Positions 48,517 to 55,488 of a DNA stretch of 64,000 nt are shown piece by piece; position 1 is the first letter of the stretch, and each line of letters starts with the position of its first letter. Source of the stretch: Streptomyces spiroverticillatus. GTDB taxonomy: Bacteria; Actinomycetota; Actinomycetes; Streptomycetales; Streptomycetaceae. Location of the stretch: NCBI GenBank assembly GCA_014650415.1, contig BMUX01000005.1, forward strand, positions 186,001 through 250,000. Reading direction: 5' to 3'. The notes beneath the pieces were generated by a model. The model ran no database searches and was not told where the DNA came from. It worked only from the letters and a program-made list of their open reading frames with translations. The translations under genes and the position numbers were made by a program.

Positions 48517-49143
48517 ATGAACAAGGCCACGGACCCTGCCCCTGCCCCTGCCCCTGCCCCTGCCCCTGCCCCTGCCCCTGCCCCTGCCCCTGCCCCTGCC
48601 CCTGACACTGACGCGGACGAAGCGACCTCCGCCCCCCGCACCGACTCGGTCGACGCGATCATCGACCTCTGGACCCATGAGCGCCCCGACTTCACCGACG
48701 CCCTCTGGCCCGTCGAGGTCCTCGGCCGGCTCCAGCGACTCGGGGTCGCCCTGGAGAAGGAGTTCCGTGCCTTTGCCCTCGAACGCGGTCTGGAACTGGG
48801 CGAGTTCGACATCCTGAGCACACTCCAGCGCTCCGGCCCCCCGTACGAACTGACCGCCGGCGCGTTCCGCAAGGCGGCCATGGTGACCTCGGGCGCGATC
48901 ACCAACCGCATCGACCGCCTGGAGGCCAAGGGCCTGGTCGAGCGGGTCCGGGGCACCGAGGACCGCCGCTCGGTGAAGATCCGCCTGACCGAGAAGGGCC
49001 ACGAGATCACCCGCGCCTACATGACGGACCACCTCGCGAACGAGGCCCGGTTGCTCGCCCCCTTCGACCGGGACGAGTGCACGGACCTCGCCGACAAACT
49101 CCGCCGCCTGCTGATCTCGCTCGGCGACACGAGCATCAAGTAG
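48517..49143 (+). CDS. MarR-family regulator with (Pro-Ala)n N-terminus
   Basis: 208 residues from ATG 48517; TATTCT lies six bases upstream, so the message is probably leaderless (GTG 48511 is an alternative). After MNKATD there are about a dozen Pro-Ala dipeptides and an acidic stretch (DTDADEAT). The MarR domain follows: RLGVALEKEFRAFALERGLE, LGEFDILSTLQRSGPPYELT, AMVTSGAITNRIDRLEAKGL and VERVRGTEDRRSVKIRLTEK (wing). The C-terminus forms the dimer helix. The target is presumably its own promoter and perhaps unlinked genes. Confidence 0.88.
   Translation: MNKATDPAPAPAPAPAPAPAPAPAPAPAPDTDADEATSAPRTDSVDAIIDLWTHERPDFTDALWPVEVLGRLQRLGVALEKEFRAFALERGLELGEFDILSTLQRSGPPYELTAGAFRKAAMVTSGAITNRIDRLEAKGLVERVRGTEDRRSVKIRLTEKGHEITRAYMTDHLANEARLLAPFDRDECTDLADKLRRLLISLGDTSIK
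48535..48604 (+). repeat. Hexanucleotide repeat (CCTGCC)n in the MarR gene
   Basis: Eleven perfect CCTGCC units plus a partial one encode alternating Pro-Ala. Being 6-bp units, gains and losses preserve the reading frame. Confidence 0.95.
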
Positions 49144-49183
49144 CGCAGCCGGAAACGGCCTACGCGCCTACGCGTCTATGCGC

Positions 49184-49756
49184 CTATGCGGCGAACCCCA
49201 CGTTCGTCACGTACTCGTACTGCCCCCAGTCCGATCCGAGATCGACGACCGTGTCGTCCCAGGCCGTCTCCAGACCGCCCGTGTCACCGGCCGCCCAGGC
49301 GGTCACGAGCGCGTCCCAGTCGCGGACGTTCATCGTGCGCATGCTCAGCACGCGCTTGTGGGGCTGGGGCACCTGGGACTGGTTCAGCGGGTGGATCTCG
49401 ATGCGGGTGCCGCGCCCGTCCCGGTTGAGCCGCTTGAGCAGATGCTTGGCGACGTTCTGCCGCCGTACCGCCGTGTACGCCCGCTCGATCTTCTCCAGGC
49501 TGGCCCGCGACGGCTGCCGCTTCCCGTCCCGCCAGGCCTTGAGGGTGCGGTCGGTCACGGTCAGGCCCGCGGCCTTGGCCGCCCGTACCGCATGGGGGGT
49601 ACGGGTGAGGTAGTTCAGCCGGGCCGTCCAGCCGCGCTTGGCCGTGACGGGTGTGGCGATGCCGCCCGCGAGCCGGTCGAGCTGGTTGGCCACGGCCTCG
49701 CCGCCCTTGATGCCCCGCGCGCCGAACAGGCCGAATTGAATGCTCTTCTCGGGCAC
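49184..49756 (-). CDS. Tpg-like HTH protein, third gene of the Tap-like operon
   Basis: 190 residues from the GTG at 49756; GGGGAG lies seven bases upstream, inside the end of the preceding gene, which stops three bases earlier. The N-terminal 100 residues are helical and basic with a helix-turn-helix-like core (LTVTDRTLKAWRDGKRQPSR, ASLEKIERAYTAVRRQNVAK), followed by a beta-containing C-terminus (TRIEIHPLNQSQ, KRVLSMRTMNVRDWDALVTA, WDDTVVDLGSDWGQYEYVTN). Size, HTH-then-beta layout and position after a Tap-like gene recall Tpg, the terminal protein of Streptomyces telomeres. Direct similarity is weak to my eye, so this is an analogy, not a family call. Confidence 0.6.
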   Translation of the reverse strand: MPEKSIQFGLFGARGIKGGEAVANQLDRLAGGIATPVTAKRGWTARLNYLTRTPHAVRAAKAAGLTVTDRTLKAWRDGKRQPSRASLEKIERAYTAVRRQNVAKHLLKRLNRDGRGTRIEIHPLNQSQVPQPHKRVLSMRTMNVRDWDALVTAWAAGDTGGLETAWDDTVVDLGSDWGQYEYVTNVGFAA

Positions 49757-49759
49757 TGA

Positions 49760-51235
49760 CTAGCTCCCCTCCCCCACCGTGTACGTGTCCTTCACCTTGA
49801 CCTCCGTAACCCCCCTGCCCTCGGGAAAGACACGACGCCAGTCGCCGATGACGTGCAGTTCGTCGGTACCCATGGCCCGCACCACATGCAGCCCTTCCTC
49901 GTGCGCCTTCCACGCCTTCATCCACAGGTTGGCGAAGGCCTGCGAGCGGATGAGGTGCATCCAGTCCTGCCGGTACAGCTCCCGGTTGTAGTTCGACTCC
50001 CCCATGGTCGAGACGAACTTGGAGTACATCGCCTTCACGTACTCCAGTGTCACCTCGTCGTCCGCCTCGATCGCCCTCGCCCGGGCGTCGGTGAGCGTGA
50101 CGCGGAACTTCTCCAGGAGGTTCTCGGTCGATCCGGAGGTGTACGACTCGTGGATCTCGGGGGGTTCGCAGAGCCGGTGCTTGGGCCCGGACAACCGCAG
50201 CAGGAGCCGCAGCGTCGGCTCGGTCACCCAGAGCGGACCGGGCTCGTCCCGGTTGCCGATCGGGTTCGGGAGTACGTCCTCGTACTCCCACTCCGGCGGG
50301 GTGATGAGATGCACCCCGGCGCGCCGCCGGTCGTGCTCGAAGCCGCTGGAGTGCTCCAACTGGCCGATCGGGAGGTGGGTCTTGAGGGCGGAGAGATAGG
50401 CCGCGTTCATGTCGAGCGCGGTCACCTCGTGCGCGCCACCGGGCAGCACGCGCCGGGTCCACTTGGGCCGCGCCTCCCAGACCTGATCCGCCCCCTTCGC
50501 GGTCTGCTTGCGCAGGATCTTCGGCAGCGCGGGGTGCGCGACGACGTCGTACCTGGCCCCCTTGCGGGTCTCGTCCAGCAGGACCATGGCGTCGGGGATG
50601 GCGTGCTTGACCAGGGCCGCGGTGGCGTCGTCGACGTCGCCGCCGTGGTCGGCGAGGGCGGCGGCGACGGCGCGGGTGACGAGTTCACCGGGACCGCTCT
50701 CCTCCTGAAAGGCGCGGCCACGGGGCTTGCGGGGGGAGGCTTCGGGGGCGGGGGCTTTCGGAGCGGGGACTTTCGGTGCGGGTTCGGCGGCGGTGCACTC
50801 GGCCGGGTCCAGGTGCTGGGCAAAGCCGTCGATGCGCTGGGCGGCGGGGTTCCCGCACAGGACGCACGGCTCGGGTGCGGCGAGGACCTCGACGTCGTCG
50901 TCCACGGCGGCAGCAGGAACCGGGGCCTCCTCCGCTTCCGCCTCCTCCTCGGCCTCAACAGCCTCCGCATCCTCAATGGCCTCCGGGGCCAACTTCGCCC
51001 GGAGCCCGTCCAGCAGGTACGCGTACCGCTTGCGCACCTCGCCGACCGGGTCGCGCCCCGTCTCCCACCCGGAGACGGTGCTCGGGCTGACTCCGAGGGC
51101 CTCGGCGACGCGGGCCTTGGAGAGGTGTGCACGTTCGCGCAGGTCGCGGCGCTCGGCGGGATCGGGCAGCGGGACTTGGGGGGCCACGCCGGACAGCAGT
51201 GAGTCGATGGCGTCGAAGTCACTGGAGTCATTCAT
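49760..51235 (-). CDS. Tap-like protein (telomere-associated protein type)
   Basis: 491 residues. HTH at 26-75 (ERRDLRERAHLSKARVAEAL, SPSTVSGWETGRDPVGEVRK), acidic linker 88-115, zinc-ribbon-like CVLCGNPAA with H141 and C147, Pro/Ala linker, and a C-terminal enzyme-like region from 220. ALDMNAAYLSALKTHLPIGQ, VLPNPIGNRDEPGPLWVTEP and the N-terminal HTH match the layout of Tap, the Streptomyces protein that brings Tpg to telomere ends, although Tap proper is about 740 residues. The start is ATG 51235, overlapping the stop of the small HTH gene (ATGA), with AAAGGGG upstream. DMNAAYL, VKAMYSKFVSTMG and GTDELHVI resemble family B polymerase motifs A, B and C. Confidence 0.65.
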   Translation of the reverse strand: MNDSSDFDAIDSLLSGVAPQVPLPDPAERRDLRERAHLSKARVAEALGVSPSTVSGWETGRDPVGEVRKRYAYLLDGLRAKLAPEAIEDAEAVEAEEEAEAEEAPVPAAAVDDDVEVLAAPEPCVLCGNPAAQRIDGFAQHLDPAECTAAEPAPKVPAPKAPAPEASPRKPRGRAFQEESGPGELVTRAVAAALADHGGDVDDATAALVKHAIPDAMVLLDETRKGARYDVVAHPALPKILRKQTAKGADQVWEARPKWTRRVLPGGAHEVTALDMNAAYLSALKTHLPIGQLEHSSGFEHDRRRAGVHLITPPEWEYEDVLPNPIGNRDEPGPLWVTEPTLRLLLRLSGPKHRLCEPPEIHESYTSGSTENLLEKFRVTLTDARARAIEADDEVTLEYVKAMYSKFVSTMGESNYNRELYRQDWMHLIRSQAFANLWMKAWKAHEEGLHVVRAMGTDELHVIGDWRRVFPEGRGVTEVKVKDTYTVGEGS

Positions 51236-51543
51236 GGGGTCGGCCCCTTTGCCCGGGAGGAGGTGGTGCGTGCGGTAGTACGTCGATGATGGGCGTCCGG
51301 CAACGCCTCGCACGCCCGCGTCGGCCCGTCCAGCAGGTCGAGCGGGCGGACACCGTAGTGGGCGGCGAGGGCGTCGACGTCGTCGAGCTGCCAGGCGGCG
51401 GCCCCGGACTGACGGCGCGAGACCTGGGTCTGCGTCAGTCCGAGTATGTCCGCGACGGTGCGCTGCGAGTGGCCGGTCGCCTGCATCAGTGCGGCGACGG
51501 TCAATCGCAGCGACTCCTGCAACGTCAGTCCCGTGGGGCCCAT
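51232..51543 (-). CDS. Small HTH protein heading the Tap-like operon
   Basis: 103 residues. TLQESLRLTVAALMQATGHS, QRTVADILGLTQTQVSRRQS and GAAAWQLDDVDALAAHYGVR form an XRE-type helix-turn-helix ending in PLDLLDG, as in phage and plasmid repressors. The tail is basic and disordered. The stop overlaps the Tap-like start. It probably autoregulates this three-gene operon and may help binding. No strong ribosome-binding site is seen before ATG 51543, so the start could be leaderless. Confidence 0.75.
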   Translation of the reverse strand: MGPTGLTLQESLRLTVAALMQATGHSQRTVADILGLTQTQVSRRQSGAAAWQLDDVDALAAHYGVRPLDLLDGPTRACEALPDAHHRRTTARTTSSRAKGPTP

Positions 51544-51629
51544 GGGGCCGACCCTACCAATCCCTCATGCGAGTTCCGCATGAGACCTCGCTCTCGGGTC
51601 AGCCCCATGGGTAATCCGAATGACGACAC

Positions 51630-52376
51630 TCACTCACCCAGCACCATGTACAACCGGGTGCCGTGCGGCCGGAAGCCAACCCGCTCGTAGATGCGCCGGG
51701 AGTGCTCGCTCTCGTACTCCAGCCAGACGGAACCGGCCCCTCGGGCGAAGAGGGTCCCGGCCAGTGCGGCGGTGACGGTGGCGGCGATGCCCTGCCGCCG
51801 GAAGGCGGGACGGGTGCCGACGCCCGCGAGTTCGGCGGTGCCGACGGAGGGGGCGGAGCAGGTGGCGGCACCGGCACAACTGCCGTCCGGAGCACGGACG
51901 AAGCGGACGGCCCCGCCACCCGACTCGATCCGCCGCATCCTGACCGCGCCGGCGGCGGAGGCGTCGCCGCCGTACACCTCGCAGAGGGCGGCGTCGACGG
52001 CCGCGAACTCGGCGTCCGTGGAGGGGACTTCGACAAGATGACCGGTGCCCGTCGGCACGGCGAGCGTGTCAGGGGTGCACACCAGATACGAATGCACCGC
52101 TTCGGTCGTGAACCCCGCACGCCGAAGGGCGCCCTCGACCGCCGGAGCCCCGTCGGGGGCGAACTCCAGCCGGGGCACGAGCCCGCGCGCACGGAACGCG
52201 CCGATCAGGTCGGCGACGTCCCGGGAGGTGGGGCGGGCGCCGGGGAGAGGGGTGGCGTAGTTGAGGAAGGGGCTGCGGGTGGAGGGGTCGAAGCCCGCGA
52301 CGAATCCGCCGATTTCGAGGGGTTCGGGGCGACGGCGGAGGTTGTGCACGGCGAAGCTCTGGACGTTGGTGTCCAT
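51630..52376 (-). CDS. GNAT acetyltransferase with degenerate N-terminal GNAT half
   Basis: 248 residues. The C-terminal domain is a standard GNAT: CSAPSVGTAELAGVGTRPAF, RRQGIAATVTAALAGTLFAR (acetyl-CoA loop) and WLEYESEHSRRIYERVGFRP. The N-terminal 110 residues (FVAGFDPSTRSPFLNYATPL, VADLIGAFRARGLVPRLEFA, GALRRAGFTTEAVHSYLVCT) have the remains of a second GNAT-like fold, as in MshD-type tandem enzymes. Substrate unknown. Start ATG 52376, SD GAGG eleven bases upstream. The following 437-bp gap (52377-52813) is largely dispersed repeat. Confidence 0.84.
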   Translation of the reverse strand: MDTNVQSFAVHNLRRRPEPLEIGGFVAGFDPSTRSPFLNYATPLPGARPTSRDVADLIGAFRARGLVPRLEFAPDGAPAVEGALRRAGFTTEAVHSYLVCTPDTLAVPTGTGHLVEVPSTDAEFAAVDAALCEVYGGDASAAGAVRMRRIESGGGAVRFVRAPDGSCAGAATCSAPSVGTAELAGVGTRPAFRRQGIAATVTAALAGTLFARGAGSVWLEYESEHSRRIYERVGFRPHGTRLYMVLGE

Positions 52377-52614
52377 GGTGGAAATGACCTCACGAAGGTG
52401 GACGGCGTGTGTACGGGACGGTTGATCACGTCCGCCGTACGCCACTGAGCGCGCGCGGGGCCTGGAAGGCGGGGCGACGGTCAGGGCCGACGGCGGGCAC
52501 GGGGGCTCGCCGCGTTCATTGGCGTCAGTCCTTCGGAGATGCGGTGGCCCGGGAATCGGGCTGCGGGCACGATCTCATGCGCGGCGCTGCACGGGCAAGG
52601 GGATTGCGCGGGGC

Positions 52615-52900
52615 ACCCACCCGGGGGGATGGCTGCCCGAAGGGCATGCCATCAGGGGCGCGGGGCTGTGTCGATTTGCGGCTCCGCCGCGTGGGCGCGA
52701 CCAGCCACGACGCACCCGCACAGGACCGGGGCCACGAACCAACCCGCACGGGACCGAGACCACCCACGCCCCCGCACGGAACAAGAACCCCACCCCCGCC
52801 CAGCCTCGCGAGTTTAGGTGAAGGGGTGGGTCTGGGGCGGCCCGCCGCAGGCGAAACCAGGAGCAAGGAGCCCCACCAACAACCGCCGAACCGTGTCCAC
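52615..52900 (-). repeat. Dispersed Streptomyces-type repeat, copy B
   Basis: Inverted relative to copy A at 15430-15665. Read on the minus strand, the shared anchors are GTTTCGCCTGCGGCGGGC, CCCTTCACCTAAACTCGCG, GTGGCTGGTCGCGCCCACGC, GGCGGAGCCGCA and CCCGCGCCCCT. Copy B has an extra GC-rich stretch of about 40-50 bp in the middle with internal GTGCGGGT repeats. Its outer part is the intact 3' end of the TetR gene, whose stop lies inside the repeat. It occupies most of the 52377-52813 gap; the part from 52377 to about 52610 holds nothing I can identify. Confidence 0.8.
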
Positions 52901-53539
52901 GAACAAGGCCGAAGCATCCACCCCCACCTCCCCCGAAAGCGCATCGCGCACATGCGGATGCCCCTCCGCCGCCCGCACCAGATACGCCGCCTGCGCCGCC
53001 CCCCTGCCCTCCGCCCCCACCTGAAGCTCCACCCTCGCAAACTGCGCCACCACCGCATTCACCAACGCCACCACCTGAAGCTTCACCGGCCCCGGCAGGG
53101 CCACCGGAGCCAGCGCCGCCAGCACATGCTCCAGGTGATCCACCCCCCGCGGCCCCAGCCGCAACGGCTCGGGCGGCAGGTCGACGAGCCACGGATGCCG
53201 CAGGTGAAGCTCCTTGACCCGAACGGCGAGCGCGGTGAGGTCGGCCACCGGGTCCCCTGTGAGCGCCTCCTCCCCGACTTCCGCGACGACCGCGTCCGCC
53301 ATGAGGTCGAGCAGGTCGTCGCGCCCGGCGACGTACCGGTAGAGGGACGCCTGCCCGGTCCCCAGCGCCTGGGCGACCTGACGCATGGAGACCGCCGCGA
53401 GGCCCTCCCGGTCCGCCAACTGAACTGCGGCAGCGGCCAGTTCGGCACGGCTGCGCACGGCGGCGGGCCCTCGGGACCCCCGCTCGGGCCGGTCCCAGAC
53501 GGTGGTCTGCTCCTGCGGCACTGGCACTCCTCCTGACAT
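52814..53539 (-). CDS. TetR-family transcriptional regulator
   Basis: 241 residues. DNA-binding domain: RSRAELAAAAVQLADREGLA, AVSMRQVAQALGTGQASLYR, YVAGRDDLLDLMADAVVAEV. The C-terminal ligand domain is of the TetR_C type (LTALAVRVKELHLRHPWLVD, LEHVLAALAPVALPGPVKLQ). It is divergent from an alpha/beta hydrolase gene, with a perfect 9-7-9 palindrome between them. The final 35 codons and stop lie in the dispersed repeat and are mirrored by the decayed tail at 15430, so the C-terminus (GFACGGPPQTHPFT) may be repeat-derived. Confidence 0.88.
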   Translation of the reverse strand: MSGGVPVPQEQTTVWDRPERGSRGPAAVRSRAELAAAAVQLADREGLAAVSMRQVAQALGTGQASLYRYVAGRDDLLDLMADAVVAEVGEEALTGDPVADLTALAVRVKELHLRHPWLVDLPPEPLRLGPRGVDHLEHVLAALAPVALPGPVKLQVVALVNAVVAQFARVELQVGAEGRGAAQAAYLVRAAEGHPHVRDALSGEVGVDASALFVDTVRRLLVGLLAPGFACGGPPQTHPFT

Positions 53540-53580
53540 CCGGCTCCCCTTCCGGAACGGGATCCGGATGCCCTATCCTA

Positions 53581-53605
53581 AAACTGCGAACACCGATCGC
53601 AGTTT
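53581..53605. promoter_or_regulatory. Palindromic operator between tetR and hydrolase genes
   Basis: AAACTGCGA (53581-53589) and TCGCAGTTT (53597-53605) are perfect arms with a 7-bp spacer. TATCCT at 53574-53579 gives a plus-strand promoter whose start point would fall within the operator, so the TetR would repress the hydrolase and probably itself. Confidence 0.75.
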
Positions 53606-53651
53606 CTGAGTCCGACCAAGAATCCGACCGAGAGACGAAAGCAGGCATCCC

Positions 53652-54581
53652 ATGACCCCGCCCTCCCCCTGGGGCCCCCTCCGCTGGGCCACCAACGGCC
53701 CCGTCCGCCTCGCCTTCGACGAATGGACGGAACCCACCGAACAAACCACCCCGACAAACCCGGCCGAACCCCTCCTCCTCGCCACCGGCCTCGGCGCCAA
53801 CCGCTTCTGGGTGCCCGACGGCCTCTGCCGCCTCCTCGCCGCCCACGGCTTCACCGTCGTCCGCTACGACCAGCGCGACGGCGGCCAGTCCACCCACCTG
53901 CCGCCCACCGAGGCCCGCAACCCCATCGCCGCCCTGTTCGCCAAGCGCCAGACCGCGTACACCGCCGAGGACATGGCCGACGACGCCATTGCCGTACTCG
54001 ACGAACTGGGCTGGGAATCGGCCCACTTGGTCGGCGTCTCGCTGGGCGGCGCGATCGTGCAGCGCGTGGCGCTGCGCCACCCGGAGCGGGTGCGCACGCT
54101 CACCACCATGGCCTCGGTGCCGGGCGACGTCGCGGGGCTCAAGGCCCTTCCGTACATCAGGCTCGGCACGCTCGCGAAGTTCGCCCGGCTGAAGTTCCCG
54201 GACACCCCGGAGGGGACGATCGCGGCGGGCGTCGAGGTGACCCGCCTGCTCGCCTCCCCGCAGCGCCCCTTCGACCCGGCGGTCACCCGCAGGGCCGTCG
54301 AGGCCAACCCGGACGCCGGGGTGTACGACGGGGAGGCGCAGAGCCGCCAGATCGGGGCGCAGTGGCACGGTCCGCCGATCAGCGGCATCACCCGCCCGCT
54401 GCTCGTCCTGCACGGCGAGGACGACCCTCTGATCAAGCCCCGCGCGGCGAAGGCCATCGCGTCCCGGGTGCCCGGCGCCCGGATGGTCCCGCTGCCCCGG
54501 GTCGGCCACGAGGTGCCGGAGCCGTCGTGGGAGCGGATCGTGGCGGAAATCCGGCAGCTGGCGACGCGACAGGCCGCGTAG
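53652..54581 (+). CDS. Alpha/beta hydrolase, TetR-controlled
   Basis: 309 residues. Motifs in order: LLLATGLGANRFWVPDGLCR (oxyanion loop), VVRYDQRDGGQSTHL, SAHLVGVSLGGAIVQRVALR (nucleophile Ser), LLVLHGEDDPLIKPRAAKAI (catalytic Asp) and MVPLPRVGHEVPEPSW (His). The sequence is typical of the aclacinomycin-methylesterase RdmC-like hydrolases (YDQRDGGQS). It would cleave an ester or related bond; the substrate is unknown and presumably the inducer of the divergent TetR. An AAAGCAGG-type region precedes ATG 53652. Confidence 0.88.
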   Translation: MTPPSPWGPLRWATNGPVRLAFDEWTEPTEQTTPTNPAEPLLLATGLGANRFWVPDGLCRLLAAHGFTVVRYDQRDGGQSTHLPPTEARNPIAALFAKRQTAYTAEDMADDAIAVLDELGWESAHLVGVSLGGAIVQRVALRHPERVRTLTTMASVPGDVAGLKALPYIRLGTLAKFARLKFPDTPEGTIAAGVEVTRLLASPQRPFDPAVTRRAVEANPDAGVYDGEAQSRQIGAQWHGPPISGITRPLLVLHGEDDPLIKPRAAKAIASRVPGARMVPLPRVGHEVPEPSWERIVAEIRQLATRQAA

Positions 54582-54718
54582 GGGCAGGGTGCGCAGGGCC
54601 TGGGTGCGGAAAACCTCACCCGGGCCGACGGCAACCCTCATACCGGCGCTGAGCTGCGATTCCTAGCGTGGAAGGCGGTCGGGGCGAAGGGCTCCGGCCG
54701 CAGACCCCGGGAGCCGCC

Positions 54719-55390
54719 GTGCACCACACCGTCCTCACCATGTCGCCCTCGCCCGAACCCGCCGACGGGATCGCCGGATGGGCCGCCGGGCTCGTCGAGA
54801 CCCTGGGCGGGCCCGGGGCCGGGGCGGCCATCGCGCTGGAGAACCTCTTCCCGCCGCTGCCGAGCGAGGTGATCCTCCCGCTGACCGGTTTCGCCGCCGG
54901 GCAGGGGACGATCACACTCGCCTCGGCACTGTTCTGGACCACGCTCGGCTCGGTGGTGGGGGCGGTGGTCCTGTACTGGCTGGGCCTGCTGTTCGGGCGG
55001 GACCGCATGCACGCGGTGTGGGCGCGGCTGCCGCTGGTGAAGCCGGGCGACCTGGAACGCACGGAGGTGTGGTTCGCGCGGCACGGGACCAAGGCGGTGT
55101 TCCTGGGCCGCATGGTGCCGATCTTCCGCAGTCTGGTGTCCGTACCCGCCGGAGTGGAACGGATGCGGCTGCCGGTGTTCGTCGTGCTCACCACTCTGGG
55201 CAGCCTGATCTGGAACTCGGTTCTGGTACTCGCCGGTTACTGGCTCGGCGACGGCTGGGAGGTCGTGGAGTCCTCGGTGGGGGTGCTGTCGAAGGTGGTG
55301 CTGGTGCTGGTCGTGGTGGCTGTCGGGGTGTACGTGGCGGTACGGGTCCGGAACCGCTCGGCGGGGGCCAGGCACCGGCGGGCGTCGTGA
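54719..55390 (+). CDS. DedA-family membrane protein
   Basis: 223 residues from GTG 54719 with GGGAG five to six bases upstream; ATG 54740 is an alternative. DedA signatures: ALENLFPPLPSEVILPLTGF (conserved E and PxPSE), TTLGSVVGAVVLYWLGLLFG, RHGTKAVFLGRMVPIFRSLV (FxxR and GR motifs) and SVPAGVERMRLPVFVVLTTL, GSLIWNSVLVLAGYWLG. DedA proteins are re-entrant-loop membrane proteins linked to lipid-carrier (undecaprenyl phosphate or phosphatidylethanolamine) translocation and envelope integrity. A possible promoter TAGCGT lies at about 54666. It is followed by a two-component system in the same direction. Confidence 0.9.
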   Translation: MHHTVLTMSPSPEPADGIAGWAAGLVETLGGPGAGAAIALENLFPPLPSEVILPLTGFAAGQGTITLASALFWTTLGSVVGAVVLYWLGLLFGRDRMHAVWARLPLVKPGDLERTEVWFARHGTKAVFLGRMVPIFRSLVSVPAGVERMRLPVFVVLTTLGSLIWNSVLVLAGYWLGDGWEVVESSVGVLSKVVLVLVVVAVGVYVAVRVRNRSAGARHRRAS

Positions 55391-55488
55391 GGCGGGACGC
55401 GGGCGGAACAGCCTCCCGGGGGTGGCCCCCCGGGACGCCCCCCGGTGATCTTGCCGGTGCCCGCGCCGGCGGGCTAGGCTCGGTCCCC

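Noticed and set aside
49184..51543. A prophage or integrative element around the Tap-like operon
   Set aside because: No integrase, portal, terminase or transfer gene is present, and the flanking GNAT and MarR genes are ordinary chromosomal types.
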